From Vibrio qingdaonensis (lineage in GTDB: Bacteria > Pseudomonadota > Gammaproteobacteria > Enterobacterales > Vibrionaceae), in NCBI RefSeq assembly GCF_026191675.1, contig NZ_JAKRRY010000016.1, positions 52,217-116,216 on the forward strand: 64,000 nt of DNA, read 5' to 3'. This document shows, piece by piece, positions 17,894 through 26,014 of the stretch (the first letter of the stretch is position 1; the number at the start of each line of letters is the position of its first letter). The notes below the pieces were generated by a model, which saw only the letters and a list, made by a program, of their open reading frames with translations, searched no databases and was not told the origin of the DNA. The position numbers and the translations under genes are program-made.

Positions 17894-17925
17894 AAAGCGC
17901 TGTCCGTATCGTCGGGCAGCGCTTT
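17894..17925. terminator. Terminator between ahpF and the convergent foldase-like gene
   Basis: AAAGCGCTG at 17894-17902 pairs with CAGCGCTTT at 17917-17925, with a further CC/GG pair inside. It is flanked by A-rich and T-rich bases, so it can act in both directions. Confidence 0.8.
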
Positions 17926-17932
17926 ATTGTGT

Positions 17933-17968
17933 TTAGCCAGTTAGCCAGTTAGCCAGTTAGCCAGTTAG
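17933..17968. repeat. 8-bp tandem repeat, 4.5 copies
   Basis: TTAGCCAG repeated four times (17933-17964), plus TTAG. On the minus strand the array supplies the TAA stop codon (17965-17967) of the foldase-like gene. Because the unit is not a multiple of three, slippage inside the array leaves the stop in place but changes the 3' spacer. Confidence 0.95.
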
Positions 17969-18933
17969 TCGGCAAAGAACTCTCGTCGAAAATTGGCTAT
18001 CTGCTGTTGGTGGTGCTGCTGCCATTGCAATGCCGACAAATTCGCGTAGATAGTCGCTCGTTGTTGCGATAATTCTGATTCGAGTTGCTGTAATTCGCTC
18101 TGATAATCCCGAACAAGTGACTGTTGTTGTGTGACTTGATGTTGCCGAGTGTCGATAGCATCACTTTCAGCTGGGGTTAGATAAGTCTGCTTGAGCTTGT
18201 TTACTATTGCTTGTCGTTCTGCTTCGTCTATGGCGTTTGGAATCAAAGCAACAGCACGCTCAAACTTAGCTTGATTGCTGTCTAGTCCAAGCGCCTGTTC
18301 TTTACCCTGCCATGTTTGCAATAGTTCTTCAAATGATGCTAGGTAATTTTGGATAGGTTCATTGTTAAGCTGTTCGGCTTGTAAACTAAAATCATAGAGT
18401 GCAAATTCATCGTCTAAAATCACGCTAGCTAATGGACCCCAAATCCTGTGAGCGTCGGCCTTCAATTGCGCAATTCTAGACGCTAAAGTCTGCTGTTCAT
18501 CGAACAAGAGGTTACCAATGCTCTGTTGCCATTGGTTGTTTAATTGCTGGAAGTTCTTAACCAGTTCATAGCGATCGTGGGACAAATATGTTTCCAATTC
18601 GGATAACAGGTTGTCGCAGTTTTGCTCAGATATGCAGGTACGCCAAAAACCGTCGATTTCTCTGACGAATGCTCGTCCTTTGAGCGTATTCAATTGCTCA
18701 GCGAGGGTTGGCATCGTAGCCGATGTCTTGTGCACTGGCTGTTTCATCCCCTTCGCGCCCCCTATCGTAGAAAAAGCTGGGGCGTCATAGTCTGGACGGG
18801 GCGGCTCATCCGCTATGATGGCAGTGACGATTTGGTTTTCACTTTGTTGCTTTTTAGTCGAGAACAAACTCATCGACAGCAAAGCTGTGCCCGCCAATAC
18901 GACGGACACAATGATGAGAGAAAATCGTTTCAT
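17965..18933 (-). CDS. Divergent lipase-foldase (LifO)-like protein, partner of the sphingomyelinase
   Basis: 322 residues. A single N-terminal membrane anchor (residues 4-24) is followed by a linker rich in Pro and charged residues and then almost entirely helices, as in LifO/Lif steric foldases. Weak but ordered resemblances to LifO are visible: TLKGRAF where LifO has SL-x-G-T; IWGPLASVILDDEFALYDF where LifO has a FG-x-E-x-A-Y-D-R segment; and a C-terminal coiled region ending in a basic stretch with FF near the end. The hallmark RxxFDYFLSA motif is not recognisable. Its ATG overlaps the stop of the sphingomyelinase gene by four bases (ATGA), implying coupled translation. A dedicated folding role is inference. 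Confidence 0.6.
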   Translation of the reverse strand: MKRFSLIIVSVVLAGTALLSMSLFSTKKQQSENQIVTAIIADEPPRPDYDAPAFSTIGGAKGMKQPVHKTSATMPTLAEQLNTLKGRAFVREIDGFWRTCISEQNCDNLLSELETYLSHDRYELVKNFQQLNNQWQQSIGNLLFDEQQTLASRIAQLKADAHRIWGPLASVILDDEFALYDFSLQAEQLNNEPIQNYLASFEELLQTWQGKEQALGLDSNQAKFERAVALIPNAIDEAERQAIVNKLKQTYLTPAESDAIDTRQHQVTQQQSLVRDYQSELQQLESELSQQRATIYANLSALQWQQHHQQQIANFRREFFAD

Positions 18934-20258
18934 GGTTTAATCAAGGCAGTGACAGGAAAGTGATCGGATAGGTTGTAGTGTGTCCACAAACTATCAGCGG
19001 TCGAACGCGGTACATCAACGCGGTTATCATTAAACGACTTTTTACCATATTCGTTGCTGACCATGACGTAATCTAAGTATTCGACGTTCTCACCTCCGGA
19101 TAAGGCTTCACCAGCAAAGTTATTAATACGTGGGTCGAAGGTGGAAGCGGTGTAACCGGAATAGCTAGGTTCTACGGCGCTCAGATTCGCGATCATCTGT
19201 TGGTAATCACCGGGGAATTTGAGTTTATTGACGTTAAAATCACCACTGTAGATAACGGCTTCATTGATTGGAATCTTGAGTGATGTTGCCAGTGCTCTTA
19301 TTTGCTGGAATTGGCGCTGACGGTACTCACGCGCCGTGTCCGTATCAAAGGATGCAGTGTGAGTGGCAAACACGTGGTAAGCCTGACCTCCTTTGATTAC
19401 CTCAGCGTAATTCACGCCTTTGTCTGCGAAACAGTCGGTGCCTGTGCAGTCTGGGAAGACGTATTGTGCTTCGTTTACGATAGGGTAGCGACTGACGATG
19501 ATCACGCCTCCGTCATAGATGTTGAAGCCGTCTTTATCGAGCATTTTTGTTTGGTATGGATACTCCTTGGCCAGTTCTCGCAAAAACGCTTCACGGCCGC
19601 TTGCAAACACTTCTTGCAGTGCTAATACGTCATAACCTTTGACGTATTCCGGAATCAGTTGGTAACGATCGCCAATATGCGAGGCAATGGCTGGCAGTGC
19701 CCAGATATTGTAGGTCATCAACTTAAGATTTTGTTCGTTGTCGTCGACCTTTTCAATGATTTTCGTTGGTGTGATGGTGTAATGCAGATCGTCGTAGCGT
19801 GCTGTGCTCGTAGATTTAAACGCCAACTCTGCGCGTCGCGAACCAAATGAGTCGGTACTAGCACGGTGAATATTTCGGTCATCTTTTAAATCTAAGGCAA
19901 CATCGACGGCTGACATACCGTACTCAATGGTTGAGTTGTACCAGTGGCCCTCCATCAGTTGATTTAACGAAACGCTCTCTCCTTGAGGGTTGGAAACGAC
20001 GGTTTCAAATCGGTACGTTTGATTGGATTTCACGCCTTCCCAGCGATTAAAACTCAGTACTGATTTGGTTTGCCAAGGCCCAAGCTCTTGCACATGCTGT
20101 TGCCACTCATTTCCGTACTGAAGTAAGTCACTGCCTTCATGTGTGACTTGTATTGTTAAAGGCTGGTCTGAATTGTTCGTTAAGTAAACATCGGTGTCTG
20201 CCAAAGTTGGCATGGCAACGAAACCACTTAACAAAAGACACCACTGCGAAAATTTCAT
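18930..20258 (-). CDS. Secreted sphingomyelinase C-like phosphodiesterase
   Basis: About 442 residues from ATG 20258, which gives a clean signal peptide (MKFSQWCLLLSGF...LADT). In-frame ATGs at 20270 and further upstream lie in a tandem repeat and have no ribosome site. A beta-rich N-terminal domain of about 175 residues precedes a DNase I-fold domain. Catalytic and metal motifs are present: MTYNIW, ALQEVF (Glu ligand), ATHTASFD, SGDFNVNK and LSDHFPV (catalytic His). A CTGTDC pair may form a disulfide. It cleaves sphingomyelin or related phospholipids outside the cell and could damage host membranes. The partner gene downstream overlaps it. Confidence 0.85.
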   Translation of the reverse strand: MKFSQWCLLLSGFVAMPTLADTDVYLTNNSDQPLTIQVTHEGSDLLQYGNEWQQHVQELGPWQTKSVLSFNRWEGVKSNQTYRFETVVSNPQGESVSLNQLMEGHWYNSTIEYGMSAVDVALDLKDDRNIHRASTDSFGSRRAELAFKSTSTARYDDLHYTITPTKIIEKVDDNEQNLKLMTYNIWALPAIASHIGDRYQLIPEYVKGYDVLALQEVFASGREAFLRELAKEYPYQTKMLDKDGFNIYDGGVIIVSRYPIVNEAQYVFPDCTGTDCFADKGVNYAEVIKGGQAYHVFATHTASFDTDTAREYRQRQFQQIRALATSLKIPINEAVIYSGDFNVNKLKFPGDYQQMIANLSAVEPSYSGYTASTFDPRINNFAGEALSGGENVEYLDYVMVSNEYGKKSFNDNRVDVPRSTADSLWTHYNLSDHFPVTALIKP

Positions 20259-20267
20259 CTTGTTATC

Positions 20268-20339
20268 CATAGTTGGTATTAGAGCCATAGTTTGTATTAG
20301 CGACATAGTTGGTATTAGCGACATGGTTTGTATTAGAGC
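20268..20339. repeat. 18-bp tandem repeat, 4 copies, at the 5' end of the sphingomyelinase gene
   Basis: Units at 20268-20285, 20286-20303, 20304-20321 and 20322-20339 share CAT(A/G)GTT(G/T)GTATTAG. On the gene strand each unit carries an in-frame ATG, so the array could encode repeated M-(S/A)-L-I-(P/Q)-T residues if translation began upstream. It is more probably 5' leader. Confidence 0.9.
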
Positions 20340-20642
20340 AATAAGTCTGATTTACAAATGTTACTCAAGCGTTAAATTTTAATTACGCAAACTTAAATAG
20401 TGAATTTTGTTGAATCGATGTGATCTGAGTTCAAATTATTCATTGGTATTGATATGTCTAATAATTAAATAAGCCATAAAACCGAGTGTGAGGGTCCGTT
20501 CTTCGACCCTCCACTATGTATGGGAGGTATTGGGAAGACGATATTTTGGCTCGGTATCACATTTATTTAACATTCTTTGGCGATTGAAAAGCGAGCAAAC
20601 TACGCTCACTTACTCATCAGAGGTCTGACAAGGAGGGGTTAA
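20340..20642. other. Spacer between the divergent sphingomyelinase and lipase genes
   Basis: It should hold both promoters. A GGTC/GACC hairpin near 20492-20507 is present. A TGTGA at about 20420 resembles half a CRP site, but the other half is poor. No gene is seen. Confidence 0.4.
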
Positions 20643-21575
20643 ATGAAAGCGTTATATTCACTTATTTTATGTAGTGTGGTGGCATTTAATGTTCAAGCCA
20701 TCAGTTTTGGGGCGAGCAAAGGTTACACGGAAACGAAGTACCCAATTGTACTTGTTCACGGTTTATTTGGTTTTGATACATTGGCCGGTTTTGATTATTT
20801 TTATGGCATTCCGCAATCGCTAGGGAAAAGTGGTGCCGAGGTTTACGTTGCACAAATATCGGCGACGAATAGCTCAGAAGTAAGAGGTGAACAATTACTG
20901 GCACAAGTCGAGAATGTGCTGGCACTGACTGGTGCAAAAAAAGTGAACCTCATTGGGCATAGCCATGGTGCCCCAACTGCGCGATATGTGGCGTCGGTTG
21001 CACCAGAAATGGTCGCGTCAGTGACCAGTGTTGGTGGGGTGAATAAAGGATCTCAGGTGGCGGATCTTGTTCGTAAAACGATACCAGAAGGGTCAACCCC
21101 CGAAGCAATAGCCGTGCAACTGGCCAATGCATTAACAACGTTAATTGGTCTATTGTCAGGAGGAAGCGATTTGCCGCAGGATGGGCTAAGTTCATTGCAA
21201 GCGTTAACGACGGAAGGTTCGTTGGCATTTAATGCGCATTATCCAGAGGGGGTGCCCACTTCTACATGTGGCGACGGTGAATGGCAGGCGGATAATGGCG
21301 TATTTTATTATTCGTGGACGGGTATCTCAACGTATACCAATCTTCTTGATCCCATCGATCCTGCGCTGTTGATTCTGGGTTTAACTTTTGATGAGCCAAA
21401 TGACGGATTGGTTGGACAGTGCAGTAGTCATTTAGGCCGAGTCATTCGTGATGACTATAAGATGAATCATTTAGATGAAATCAACGGGTTGCTTGGTATC
21501 CATCACCTGTTTGAAACTGATCCAAAAACCGTTTATCGACAACATGCCAATCGCCTCCAGAGACAAGGATTGTAA
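20643..21575 (+). CDS. lipA: Secreted triacylglycerol lipase, family I.1
   Basis: 310 residues with a strong AAGGAGG site. Signal peptide (residues 1-19). The oxyanion region is LVHGLFGFDTLAGFDYFYG, and the nucleophile elbow is GHSHG near residue 108. The catalytic Asp (DPIDP or near) and His (GIHHLF) follow, with a calcium-site segment FDEPNDGLVGQCSSHLG. Cys in TSTCGDG and GQCSS can form the conserved disulfide. The layout matches Pseudomonas/Vibrio cholerae LipA, which needs the LifO foldase encoded immediately downstream and type II secretion. It hydrolyses long-chain triglycerides outside the cell. Confidence 0.95.
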   Translation: MKALYSLILCSVVAFNVQAISFGASKGYTETKYPIVLVHGLFGFDTLAGFDYFYGIPQSLGKSGAEVYVAQISATNSSEVRGEQLLAQVENVLALTGAKKVNLIGHSHGAPTARYVASVAPEMVASVTSVGGVNKGSQVADLVRKTIPEGSTPEAIAVQLANALTTLIGLLSGGSDLPQDGLSSLQALTTEGSLAFNAHYPEGVPTSTCGDGEWQADNGVFYYSWTGISTYTNLLDPIDPALLILGLTFDEPNDGLVGQCSSHLGRVIRDDYKMNHLDEINGLLGIHHLFETDPKTVYRQHANRLQRQGL

Positions 21576-21578
21576 GTG

Positions 21579-22451
21579 ATGAGACGGCTGTTAGAAGTTA
21601 AGGTGTTGATTGCCGTCATAAGCGTTGTGACCATGGCTATAGCAGCATGGTCTACGTTGACGGATGCGCCAGCAAGTTTGCTACAGGCACCATCACAGCG
21701 CGGTACCGTTATTGACCATGCATCAGAGCGAGATACGTTTGAGTATTTTATTTCAGCGTTAGATCAAGAAAATAAGACGATCATTACGCAAAGGTTTGAA
21801 CGCTATAACCAGCAGTTGCCAAATTCGGAGCAGTTAGAGTTTGAGCTGTTTGAAAAATATATGCGCTACAAAGCGGCATTGGCCAATCTTGAACGATCTG
21901 GGGAATCGACCACGGACTTACACGCGTTGCATGAGCAGATGCTATTGATTCAGAAGCAGTTCTTCACGGATACAGAGCAAGAGCGTTTGTTTGGCGAAGA
22001 AAACTTACTGCGGCAACTTGCGCTGACCAAAAAAGTAATACAAGCGTCGGCGCAAAGTGGTGAGGAGTTTCAACAGCGATGGCAAAGTGAACTTGAACAG
22101 TTATCTCCAAAGCTGCAAAAGAGCTTTTACAATGCGAGCGTGCTGACAGCGTTAAATGATACTAACTCGATGGAAGAACAAAACCAATTTATCGCTAGAG
22201 AGGCGCTTGTCGGCAGTGAGGCGACACAAAGATTAGTGATACTCGATGAAAAGCGTGCGGCATTTGATCGACAAGTTCAATCTTATTTGGTTGCCCGAGC
22301 GGATATATTGAACAATGAATCGTTTGATGAAAACGAGCGACAATTAGAAATTCAAGCATTGAGAAAGCCTCTATTTGATAGTAATCAATTGCGTCGAATT
22401 GAAGCATTAGAACGAATTCACGATCAACAGACTGGGGGAAATGACAACTGA
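21579..22451 (+). CDS. lifO: Lipase-specific foldase (lipase chaperone)
   Basis: About 290 residues. ATG 21579 (or GTG 21576) comes three bases or fewer after the lipA stop, with AAGGA inside the end of lipA. An N-terminal membrane anchor (about residues 8-25) tethers it to the inner membrane. The signature RxxFDYFxSA is present as RDTFEYFISALDQ near residue 48. The rest is helical with the expected RLFGEENLLRQLAL segment and a C-terminal LRKPLFDSNQLRRIEAL. It acts as a steric chaperone for LipA in the periplasm. The gene order lipA-lifO is the usual one. Confidence 0.93.
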   Translation: MRRLLEVKVLIAVISVVTMAIAAWSTLTDAPASLLQAPSQRGTVIDHASERDTFEYFISALDQENKTIITQRFERYNQQLPNSEQLEFELFEKYMRYKAALANLERSGESTTDLHALHEQMLLIQKQFFTDTEQERLFGEENLLRQLALTKKVIQASAQSGEEFQQRWQSELEQLSPKLQKSFYNASVLTALNDTNSMEEQNQFIAREALVGSEATQRLVILDEKRAAFDRQVQSYLVARADILNNESFDENERQLEIQALRKPLFDSNQLRRIEALERIHDQQTGGNDN

Positions 22452-22568
22452 GTGATCCTTGTCGGGATGGGTGGGCTTAATCTCCAAATAGCCATAGTTA
22501 AATCTCGTGCTGGTACAGAACGGCAACCCACCGTATAATGGCAGGTTCATCAAAAACAAGGTAATGAA

Positions 22569-23000
22569 ATGAAAATTTGTGGTGTTGAAATTAGTGGTAA
22601 TGACGCGATTGTAAGTCTGTTGTCACTTTCTGATGGGGTGTTTACCATTCTTGATTGCCGAGTGGCAAAAGTATCGATAGGCGATGCAAACGACACTCAA
22701 AAAATGAAAGATTTTCAGTTTTCGTTCGGTAAATTAATGCAAGACTATCAGATTGAAAAGGTGGTCATTCGCCAACGTCAGACTAAAGGCAAGTTTGCTG
22801 GTGGTGCGGTTGGTTTTAAACTGGAAGCGGCGATTCAACTTATTGAAGGGATTTCCGTTGATGTTGTACCTGCAACAGAAATCAAAGAGCAGTTGAAACG
22901 AAACCCACTTGCGGTTCCGTTTAAAGAAACGGGCCTTAAGCAATATCAAGAGCAAGCCTTCCTTGTGGCTTATGCTTGTGTCATGAATTCAAACGGCTAA
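22569..23000 (+). CDS. DUF3010 family protein
   Basis: 143 residues, close to the full length of DUF3010 proteins found in Vibrionaceae and related bacteria. The beginning KICGVEISGNDAIVSLLSL and the later VVIRQRQTKGKFAGG resemble an RNase H-like fold of the RuvC/YqgF type, but catalytic acids are not clearly arranged, so nuclease activity should not be assumed. It has its own ribosome site (AAGGTAATGAA) and a strong terminator downstream, suggesting a single-gene unit. Confidence 0.85.
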   Translation: MKICGVEISGNDAIVSLLSLSDGVFTILDCRVAKVSIGDANDTQKMKDFQFSFGKLMQDYQIEKVVIRQRQTKGKFAGGAVGFKLEAAIQLIEGISVDVVPATEIKEQLKRNPLAVPFKETGLKQYQEQAFLVAYACVMNSNG

Positions 23001-23008
23001 GCGTTGTT

Positions 23009-23039
23009 GGGGAGCGGTTACCCTTACTCGCTCCCCTTT
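23009..23039 (+). terminator. Terminator of the DUF3010 gene
   Basis: GGGGAGCG at 23009-23016 pairs with CGCTCCCC at 23029-23036, followed by TTT. Confidence 0.8.
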
Positions 23040-23040
23040 G

Positions 23041-23108
23041 CAAACACAGTTACTTAGCAAATACAGTTACTTAGAAAGCACAGTTACTTAGAAAACACAG
23101 TTACTTTG
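23041..23108. repeat. 17-bp tandem repeat, 4 copies
   Basis: The ACAGTTACTT core recurs every 17 bp (at 23046, 23063, 23080 and 23097). It begins directly after the DUF3010 terminator, and the USP stop codon is 60 bp further on. Confidence 0.9.
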
Positions 23109-23168
23109 CAACGTATCCTTTCCCAATTCATTGTTGTTCCCAATTCATTGTTGCCGGTTTAGCGCTCG

Positions 23169-24014
23169 TTAACGAATGAGCAGCAAAGGAACCTTACTAT
23201 TTGCCAGTACTTGAGTTGTATTACTACCAACAAATACCTGTCTTAGCTTGGAATGTCCATAGGCTCCCATAACAATCATACCAACCTGATGTTGCAGCTG
23301 GTAGTTGAGCAGTGCTTCATCAACGGGTCCATTAAGCCGAGTTGCAGTCACTTTCACGCCTGCGCTTTGTAGCTGTTGTTTCGCCTGCGCAAAGGCCTGA
23401 CTTTTGTTTCCTGATTCATCGATAGTTGTGAGATGACAGGGCAGTCCCTTTAGCAATGGCGTCTGGGTGGCTTTTTCAATGAGCTTCTGGCTAATAGGGC
23501 TACCGTCAAAAGCAATCATATAAGAGGTAGGGGCGGTGAAGTGGTCATTGACCACAAGAATATGCTCGTGGACCGCTCGAATCACGCTCTCTAGTTGGGA
23601 CCCGATGGTATTGTCAGTGTTGCGCTGTTTTCCCGACTTGCCAATGACTAACACTCGTAATTCGCTGGTGAGGTCGGACAGACTTTCGATTAGGCTGCCA
23701 TGCCGTTGTAACTTACTGACGTCATTGACCCCGTCTCGGCATGCCCACTCATGGGCAGATTCGAGCATCTTGTGGCTATGTTGTAGCATGATTTTACTGC
23801 GCGTTTCGTCAAGCTCCGCCAATTCTTCTAGCAGCTCCTCTTGGCTTCCTAGCCCTATTTGACCAGAAAACTCACTTGCAACAGGACGCGTTGTTTTGTC
23901 CAGCGCATGGAAGAGAACGAGAGGGGCAGCAAGTTTCTTTGCGACCCAAGCAGCAGCTTCACAAGTCGAAATGGTTGAGCGAGACCCATCAATACAAGCA
24001 ATTATGTTATTCAT
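23169..24014 (-). CDS. Tandem universal stress protein
   Basis: 281 residues forming two Usp domains (about 1-145 and 155-281). The second has the nucleotide-binding signature GAYGHSKLRQVFVGSNTTQVL near the C-terminus (G-x2-G-x9-G-(S/T)); the first has only a degenerate version (IGKSG...NTIGSQLESV). AAGGAG precedes the ATG. It starts 10 bp after the SulP transporter gene, so the two are an operon. A Usp next to a SulP transporter is a recurrent pairing and suggests that the Usp modulates or reports on anion or bicarbonate transport; that link is inference. Confidence 0.9.
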   Translation of the reverse strand: MNNIIACIDGSRSTISTCEAAAWVAKKLAAPLVLFHALDKTTRPVASEFSGQIGLGSQEELLEELAELDETRSKIMLQHSHKMLESAHEWACRDGVNDVSKLQRHGSLIESLSDLTSELRVLVIGKSGKQRNTDNTIGSQLESVIRAVHEHILVVNDHFTAPTSYMIAFDGSPISQKLIEKATQTPLLKGLPCHLTTIDESGNKSQAFAQAKQQLQSAGVKVTATRLNGPVDEALLNYQLQHQVGMIVMGAYGHSKLRQVFVGSNTTQVLANSKVPLLLIR

Positions 24015-24024
24015 TTTTCTCTCC

Positions 24025-25512
24025 TTAATGTCCGGCCAATAATTTTTCTACTTCTTCTGGTTTATCGTGCACGCCAAATTTATCCACGATGGTACGTGTT
24101 GCTTGGTTCATGCCGATTAAATTGACGTGGGTCCCTTCGCGGCGAAATTTGACAACGACTTTATCTAACGCCGAAACGGACGTGACATCCCAAAAGTGCG
24201 CTGAGGATAAGTCGATGGTGACGGTCTCAATCACTTCTTTAAAATCAAAGGATTCGATGAATGTATCTGAAGATGCGAAAAATATCTGTCCTGCCACGGT
24301 ATAGTTGCGAACATGATCCTCTGTAGGCTGATTTTTTATGATCATCATGCGGCTAATCTTATTAGCAAAGAACAAGGATGCGAGTAAGACACCAACCAAT
24401 ACACCAATGGCTAAGTTATGGGTAGCGACGACAATGCTGACGGTCGCAAGCATAACGATATTAGTGGAAATAGGGTGTTTTTTAAGGTCGGCAATCGAGC
24501 GCCAAGAGAAGGTGCCGATTGATACCATGATCATGACTGCGACCAATGCTGCCATGGGTATTTGCTTTAGCCAAGGCCCAAGAAAGACCACCATAATGAG
24601 TAGGAATACTCCGGCTGATAGGGTGGATAGACGGCCTCGTCCGCCCGATTTTATATTGATCATCGATTGACCAATCATGGCGCATCCCGCCATCCCTCCT
24701 AAGAATCCGGTACAAACATTGGCGATTCCTTGGCCTTTGCATTCTTGGTTTTTGTCACTGTTGGTATCCGTCAAGTCATCCACAATAGTGGCCGTCATCA
24801 TTGACTCTAAGAGGCCTACAACAGCAAGTCCCACGGCATATGGGAAGGTGATCAGTAGAGTCTCCAAGTTGAGTGGAACATTTGGCCAAAGGAAAATGGG
24901 TAAAGTGTCAGGTAAATCGCCCATGTCTCCGACCGTTCGAACATCAATATTAAACATCATGGAGAATAGGGTGAGGGCGACAATGCAGACTAAAGGAGAG
25001 GGAAGCAATTTTCCGACAACAGGAAGGTAGGGAAAGAGGTAGATAATCGCTAACCCAGCACCTGTCATAGCGTAGACATGCCAAGTGACGTTAGTGAGTT
25101 CAGGGAGTTGAGCCATAAAAATGAGAATGGCTAACGCGTTAACAAAGCCAGTGACGACGGAACTAGAGACAAAACGCATTAGATTACCGAGCTTTAGATA
25201 GCCAGCTAAAATTTGTAGCAGGCCCGTTAGAACGGTCACCGCGAGTAGGTACTCTAGGCCGTGCTCTTTAACGAGGGTCACCATTAAGAGCGCCATTGCT
25301 CCTGTGGCGGCGGAGATCATGCCAGATCGTGCACCGGTGAACGCGATGACGACGGAAATACTGAAGGAGGCGTATAACCCTACTTTTGGGTCGACTCCCG
25401 CAATAATTGAAAAAGCGATGGCTTCAGGGATGAGAGCGAGGGCGACGACGATACCTGCGAGCAGGTCGCCACGGATGTTAGACATCCAGTCAAGTTTGAA
25501 GTTTGTATACAT
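24025..25512 (-). CDS. SulP family anion transporter with STAS domain
   Basis: About 495 residues from ATG 25512. An upstream in-frame start would add a 27-residue polar extension with no ribosome site. A dozen or so membrane segments follow the cytosolic N-terminus, with the SulP signature region around VVALALIPEAIAFSI and GGMAGCAMIGQS. The C-terminal STAS domain spans about residues 400-480 (TVTIDLSSAHFWDVTSVSAL). Bacterial SulP proteins carry sulfate, bicarbonate or dicarboxylates. The sequence type resembles BicA-like sodium/bicarbonate carriers, but substrate assignment is uncertain. Co-transcribed with the universal stress protein gene. Confidence 0.9.
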   Translation of the reverse strand: MYTNFKLDWMSNIRGDLLAGIVVALALIPEAIAFSIIAGVDPKVGLYASFSISVVIAFTGARSGMISAATGAMALLMVTLVKEHGLEYLLAVTVLTGLLQILAGYLKLGNLMRFVSSSVVTGFVNALAILIFMAQLPELTNVTWHVYAMTGAGLAIIYLFPYLPVVGKLLPSPLVCIVALTLFSMMFNIDVRTVGDMGDLPDTLPIFLWPNVPLNLETLLITFPYAVGLAVVGLLESMMTATIVDDLTDTNSDKNQECKGQGIANVCTGFLGGMAGCAMIGQSMINIKSGGRGRLSTLSAGVFLLIMVVFLGPWLKQIPMAALVAVMIMVSIGTFSWRSIADLKKHPISTNIVMLATVSIVVATHNLAIGVLVGVLLASLFFANKISRMMIIKNQPTEDHVRNYTVAGQIFFASSDTFIESFDFKEVIETVTIDLSSAHFWDVTSVSALDKVVVKFRREGTHVNLIGMNQATRTIVDKFGVHDKPEEVEKLLAGH

Positions 25513-26005
25513 TGAGTTCTCAATTTTTGCACGGCAAAACGCACCAGATAATATCTGGGGTGAGTGCTGCTGATCGAATTTTTGGCGCGACAAATTAGCC
25601 TAAATTGGCGGATTATGAGTAAGCGCAAAGGTGAGCATGGTACTAAAGGTAGTACAGTGCTTAAGTTAGCAATGAGTGCTATAGAGGGGGGATGGAGCGT
25701 TTAAGGCGGCGTAATTAACACGGTGATTAATATCCTCTTACATTTTGAGTGTGGCGAGATCATACGCCGATATCGAGAGAAAGAATACTACAAATCTGAT
25801 TAATCAGTTTGAGTAATTGGTTGGGTAGGTAGATAGGTAGATGGGTGGATGGTTTTATGAGCGCTGGTACGCGGGCATGGTCTTGAAGAGAGCATTACCT
25901 TTCTTCAAGACCATGGCGCTGTCGGAGCTGTTAATGTTCTTATTGTGGTGCGGTTAGTTGTAACGGAGCAGTTTGTAACGGAATAGTTTGTAACGAAACA
26001 GTGCG
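25513..26005. other. 493-bp spacer with simple repeats and a hairpin
   Basis: It holds a GGTA/GATA-type simple sequence (25819-25852), a 14-bp hairpin (25876-25915) and most of a 15-bp tandem array (25955-26014). The sulP promoter should be in its left half. No gene is seen. Confidence 0.6.
25876..25915. terminator. Hairpin downstream of recQ
   Basis: CATGGTCTTGAAGA (25876-25889) pairs perfectly with 25902-25915 around a 12-base loop. It is about 90 bp beyond the recQ stop codon in the minus direction. There is no T-run, so it may protect the 3' end or act as a weak terminator. Confidence 0.55.
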
Positions 26006-26014
26006 TTACGAAAT
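25955..26014. repeat. 15-bp tandem repeat, 4 copies, covering the recQ stop codon
   Basis: Units at 25955-25969, 25970-25984, 25985-25999 and 26000-26014 follow the pattern AGTTTGTAACGGAAT with drift. The fourth unit contains the recQ stop codon (26006-26008) and its last two codons. Confidence 0.85.

Noticed and set aside
20415..20440. CRP site upstream of lipA
   Set aside because: Only one half (TGTGA) matches; the other half has too many mismatches.
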